From: Winogradskyella sp. KYW1333
GTDB lineage: Bacteria > Bacteroidota > Bacteroidia > Flavobacteriales > Flavobacteriaceae
Direction of reading: 5' to 3'
Assembly (NCBI RefSeq): GCF_003335675.1
Contig: NZ_QPHL01000017.1
Location: forward strand, 62,001-126,000
Length of the DNA stretch: 64,000 bases
In this document: positions 61,717-64,000 of the stretch, piece by piece
Layout of the letters: each line of letters opens with the position of its first letter
Position numbering within the stretch: position 1 is the stretch's first letter
The notes under the pieces: generated by a model
The model's input: only the letters and a program-made list of their open reading frames with translations
What the model was told of the DNA's origin: nothing
Database searches by the model: none
Made by a program: the position numbers and the translations under genes

Positions 61717-62121
61717 TTAATCTTCAATATCTTGGCATAATTCTATCAAAACACCATTAGTAGATTTAGGGTGTAAAAAAGCAACAATCTTATTATCGGC
61801 GCCTTTTTTAGGTTTATCATGAATCATACAAAACCCGCTAGATTTTAATCGTTCAATTTCCTGATATATGTCTTCTACCGCAAATGCAATATGATGAATA
61901 CCCTCACCTTTTTTCTCAATAAATTTTGCAATTGGGCTATTTTCATTTGTTGCCTGTAGCAATTCTATTTTGTTTGGCCCACATTTAAAAAACGAAGTTT
62001 TCACACCTTCGCTTTCTACCTCTTCAATCTTATAATGTGGTTTATCAAAAAGAAGTTCAAAAAGATTGTTTGAGGCTTCGATGTCCTTAACGGCAATACC
62101 AATGTGTTCAATTTTTTTCAT
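61717..62121 (-). CDS. mce: Methylmalonyl-CoA epimerase
   Basis: A 134-residue vicinal-oxygen-chelate protein starting MKKIEHIGIAVKDIEASNNLF. Metal ligands of the VOC fold are His7 (HIGIAV), a Glu in NKIELLQ, His in IHHIAFAVED and Glu in VLIELCQ. It interconverts (R)- and (S)-methylmalonyl-CoA in propionate/succinate metabolism. Divergent from rbfA; the mutase is not in the window. Confidence 0.88.
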   Translation of the reverse strand: MKKIEHIGIAVKDIEASNNLFELLFDKPHYKIEEVESEGVKTSFFKCGPNKIELLQATNENSPIAKFIEKKGEGIHHIAFAVEDIYQEIERLKSSGFCMIHDKPKKGADNKIVAFLHPKSTNGVLIELCQDIED

Positions 62122-62227
62122 TAAAACTTTATTTAGTCTCCGAAAGAACGGAAATCTGAAGGTTATAAAACATGATTTTTGTTATATAAAAATACTATTA
62201 TCTTTAAATATCATCTACTTTTGCATC

Positions 62228-62620
62228 ATGGAAAGTAATAGACAAAAAAAAATAGCTACAGTTATACAACAAGACTTAGTTGATGTTTTACAGCGGGCCG
62301 CATCTAATGGAGGATTAAAAGGTGTAATTATTTCAGTTAGTAAAGTCAATGTAACAGTAGATTTGTCTGTGGCTAGAGTTTATTTGAGTATTTTTCCAAA
62401 CAAGGAGGCAAAGTCTTTGCTAGAAGGTATTAGGTCTAACACACCTCTTATTAGACATGAACTTTCGCAACGCACAAGACATCAATTAAGACGTATGCCG
62501 CAATTGGAGTTTTTTATTGATGACTCATTAGAATATATTGATAGAATTGAGCGTTCTCTTGAGGGTGATGACGACCCTATTAACAATCCGGATTTGTTAG
62601 GTAAGCGCAAAAAATCTTAA
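62228..62620 (+). CDS. rbfA: Ribosome-binding factor A
   Basis: A 130-residue KH-fold protein needed for 30S maturation. It starts MESNRQKKIATVIQQDLVDVL, then VIISVSKVNVTVDLSVARVYLSIF and LRRMPQLEFFIDDSLEYIDRIE. The start at 62228 is preferred; the open frame upstream has no homology. It abuts the FtsX-like gene directly (its TAA is followed by the GTG start). Confidence 0.94.
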   Translation: MESNRQKKIATVIQQDLVDVLQRAASNGGLKGVIISVSKVNVTVDLSVARVYLSIFPNKEAKSLLEGIRSNTPLIRHELSQRTRHQLRRMPQLEFFIDDSLEYIDRIERSLEGDDDPINNPDLLGKRKKS

Positions 62621-63823
62621 GTGAATTTCTCTTTATATATAGCGAGGCGATATCTTTTTTCAAAAAGCAGTAACAATGCTATTAATATTATGACTTTGAT
62701 AGCTTCTGGTGGCGTAATTATAGCTTCGGCATCGCTATTTATTGTATTGTCAGTGTTTACTGGTTTAAAAGATTTTAGTCTTCAGTTTTCCTCGTTTGTC
62801 GACCCAGATATTAAGTTACTCTCACGCAAAGGGAAATCGTTTATGATCACAGAAGAAGATCTGTCTAAACTTATAAAAATTGAAGGAATATATGATTACT
62901 CAATGGTTATTGAGGAGCGTGTTATTATTAAGTCTGAAAATAAAAACTTACTAGCGACTCTAAAGGGAATTGACAAGAATTATCTTAAAGTAACAAATGT
63001 AGATTCCATGATGGCTAGAGGAAACTGGATTACATTTGGAAATAACGAAGTGGTCTCTGGGTGGGGAATTTCTAACAAGCTTTCTTTTGGGGTTTTTGAT
63101 TTTTTAAAACCTTTGTCGTTATACGTTCCAAAAGCAGGTAAAGGTCAATTCAGCTCATTAAGAGGTGCTTACAATTCAGTCTATGTGAACAATGTTGGTC
63201 TCTTCGATATTAATGAAGAATTAAATAACGAGTACGTTTACTCCGACATTTCTTTAGCGAGAACTCTATTAAACTATAACGATAATCAGTATACGTCTAT
63301 TGAGCTAAAACTAACCGAAGGAACAGATGAAACTATAGTTAGAGAAGAAATTGAAAATAAGTTTGCAAACACCTTTGTAATTAAAAACAGGGAGCAGCTC
63401 AATGATGCACTCTATAAAATGTTGAATACTGAGAATTTAGCAATCTATCTAATCTTTACTCTGGTAATCATTATTGCGCTATTTAATGTCATTGGTGCCA
63501 TTATCATGATGATATTGGATAAGAAACGCTCTCTAAACACACTATTTAATTTAGGTGCCGAGACCAAATCTATAAAATCTATTTTCTTTTTACAGGGAAG
63601 TTTAATGACAGTAATTAGTGGAATTATTGGTGTAATCTTGGGGCTAGTAGTAGTGTTTCTTCAACAAAATTTAAATCTAGTGATGTTAACACCCGACCTA
63701 CCTTATCCGGTGGGAATCAAATTTTTAAATGTTATCATTGTATTGGTTACAATTTTTGTTTTAGGAATTGTTGCTTCCAGAATTGCTTCTGCACGTATAA
63801 CCAAACAGCTAATTAAGACCTAA
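62621..63823 (+). CDS. FtsX/LolC-type ABC transporter permease
   Basis: A 400-residue permease starting at a GTG directly after rbfA. It has TM1 (GGVIIASASLFIVLSVFTGL), a large periplasmic domain, and three C-terminal helices (LAIYLIFTLVIIIALFNVIGAI, LQGSLMTVISGIIGVILGLVVVF, FLNVIIVLVTIFVLGIVAS). This is the FtsX/MacB_PCD layout. The rbfA-permease pairing is typical of Bacteroidetes; the protein probably takes part in lipoprotein release (LolE-like). No ATPase partner is adjacent. Confidence 0.87.
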   Translation: MNFSLYIARRYLFSKSSNNAINIMTLIASGGVIIASASLFIVLSVFTGLKDFSLQFSSFVDPDIKLLSRKGKSFMITEEDLSKLIKIEGIYDYSMVIEERVIIKSENKNLLATLKGIDKNYLKVTNVDSMMARGNWITFGNNEVVSGWGISNKLSFGVFDFLKPLSLYVPKAGKGQFSSLRGAYNSVYVNNVGLFDINEELNNEYVYSDISLARTLLNYNDNQYTSIELKLTEGTDETIVREEIENKFANTFVIKNREQLNDALYKMLNTENLAIYLIFTLVIIIALFNVIGAIIMMILDKKRSLNTLFNLGAETKSIKSIFFLQGSLMTVISGIIGVILGLVVVFLQQNLNLVMLTPDLPYPVGIKFLNVIIVLVTIFVLGIVASRIASARITKQLIKT

Positions 63824-64000
63824 CTAAACGAATTGATAATCTGAAAATTTTTCTAAAACTTCATCAAAGGAGGCGAATACATCTTCAGAATGATCGCTTG
63901 TAACCATTTTCATTCGATATTCTTTAAAATTTGGAATTCCTTTAAAATAATTGGTGTAATGTCTTCTAGTTTCAAAAACACCAAGTTTCTCACCTTTCCA
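63824..64000 (-). CDS. dusB: tRNA-dihydrouridine synthase (DusB-like), C-terminal end
   Basis: The 58 visible residues read WKGEKLGVFETRRHYTNYFKG .. FKEYRMKMVTSD, the C-terminal helical domain of Dus enzymes, where MRRH and YFKG are conserved. The gene enters from the right edge; the catalytic Cys domain is outside. Dus enzymes reduce uridine in tRNA D-loops. Its stop directly abuts the stop of the FtsX-type permease gene. Confidence 0.82.
   Translation of the reverse strand, partial: WKGEKLGVFETRRHYTNYFKGIPNFKEYRMKMVTSDHSEDVFASFDEVLEKFSDYQFV

Overview
The window is chromosomal DNA from a member of the Bacteroidetes, most likely a marine or aquatic Flavobacteriaceae. The evidence is low G+C content, Bacteroidetes-type promoters (TTG, then about 17-20 bases, then TAnnTTTG), a type IX secretion C-terminal sorting domain, a PID-CTERM-like microprotein, the lineage-restricted IPExxxVDY protein, and housekeeping gene orders typical of flavobacteria (acpP-fabF-rnc-pyk; yceD-rpmF-fabH-accB-accC). 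No rRNA operon, insertion sequence, prophage or CRISPR array was seen. The replicon looks like ordinary core genome with one accessory biosynthetic island and a few decayed genes.

Layout. 1-6.3 kb: the tail of an OmpA-family gene, a decayed YciI-like gene, a CYTH protein divergent from dinB, then a minus-strand block acpP-fabF-rnc-(IPExxxVDY)-pyk. 6.5-12.1 kb: purN, a viroplasmin/RNase H protein, a Baeyer-Villiger-type monooxygenase, a PfkB kinase and a long PurF. 12.1-12.6 kb: a non-coding interval with two near-identical 73-nt small-RNA genes, each ending in its own terminator hairpin. 12.6-22.9 kb: sodA, an AddA-like helicase-nuclease and an AddB-like nuclease separated by kbl and an OmpA/TSP3 porin, and an alpha/beta hydrolase. 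22.9-35.8 kb: tRNA-Ala(GGC), a universal stress protein, GNAT, MATE, two tiny membrane ORFs, queD, lpxH, MFS, recJ, OsmC, an AhpD-like protein, a uracil-DNA glycosylase gene broken by a stop codon, rsmI, a coiled-coil protein, tdk, alr and mscL. 35.9-43.9 kb: asd, a lipoprotein prolyl oligopeptidase, a diheme cytochrome lipoprotein and a large T9SS-secreted ASPIC/UnbV protein. 43.9-44.8 kb: an orphan ABC ATPase.

44.8-53.8 kb is the most interesting region: ten tightly packed minus-strand genes. They encode a YceI protein, an FAD oxidoreductase, a methyltransferase, a type III polyketide synthase, a FabL-like enoyl reductase, a FabZ-like dehydratase, a ketosynthase, an acyl carrier protein, a phosphopantetheinyl transferase and an RND/MMPL exporter. 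Together these look like a self-contained line that builds an acyl-ACP starter, converts it to an aromatic or pyrone lipid, methylates and oxidises it, and exports it. I infer a phenolic or quinone-type lipid; the product is not known to me.

53.9-64 kb: a GreA/GreB-like protein with a DAO-type oxidase, then accC-accB-fabH, rpmF-yceD, pdxA, ribE, a PID-CTERM-like microprotein, a CAU tRNA, a methylmalonyl-CoA epimerase, rbfA, an FtsX-type permease and the 3' end of a dus gene.
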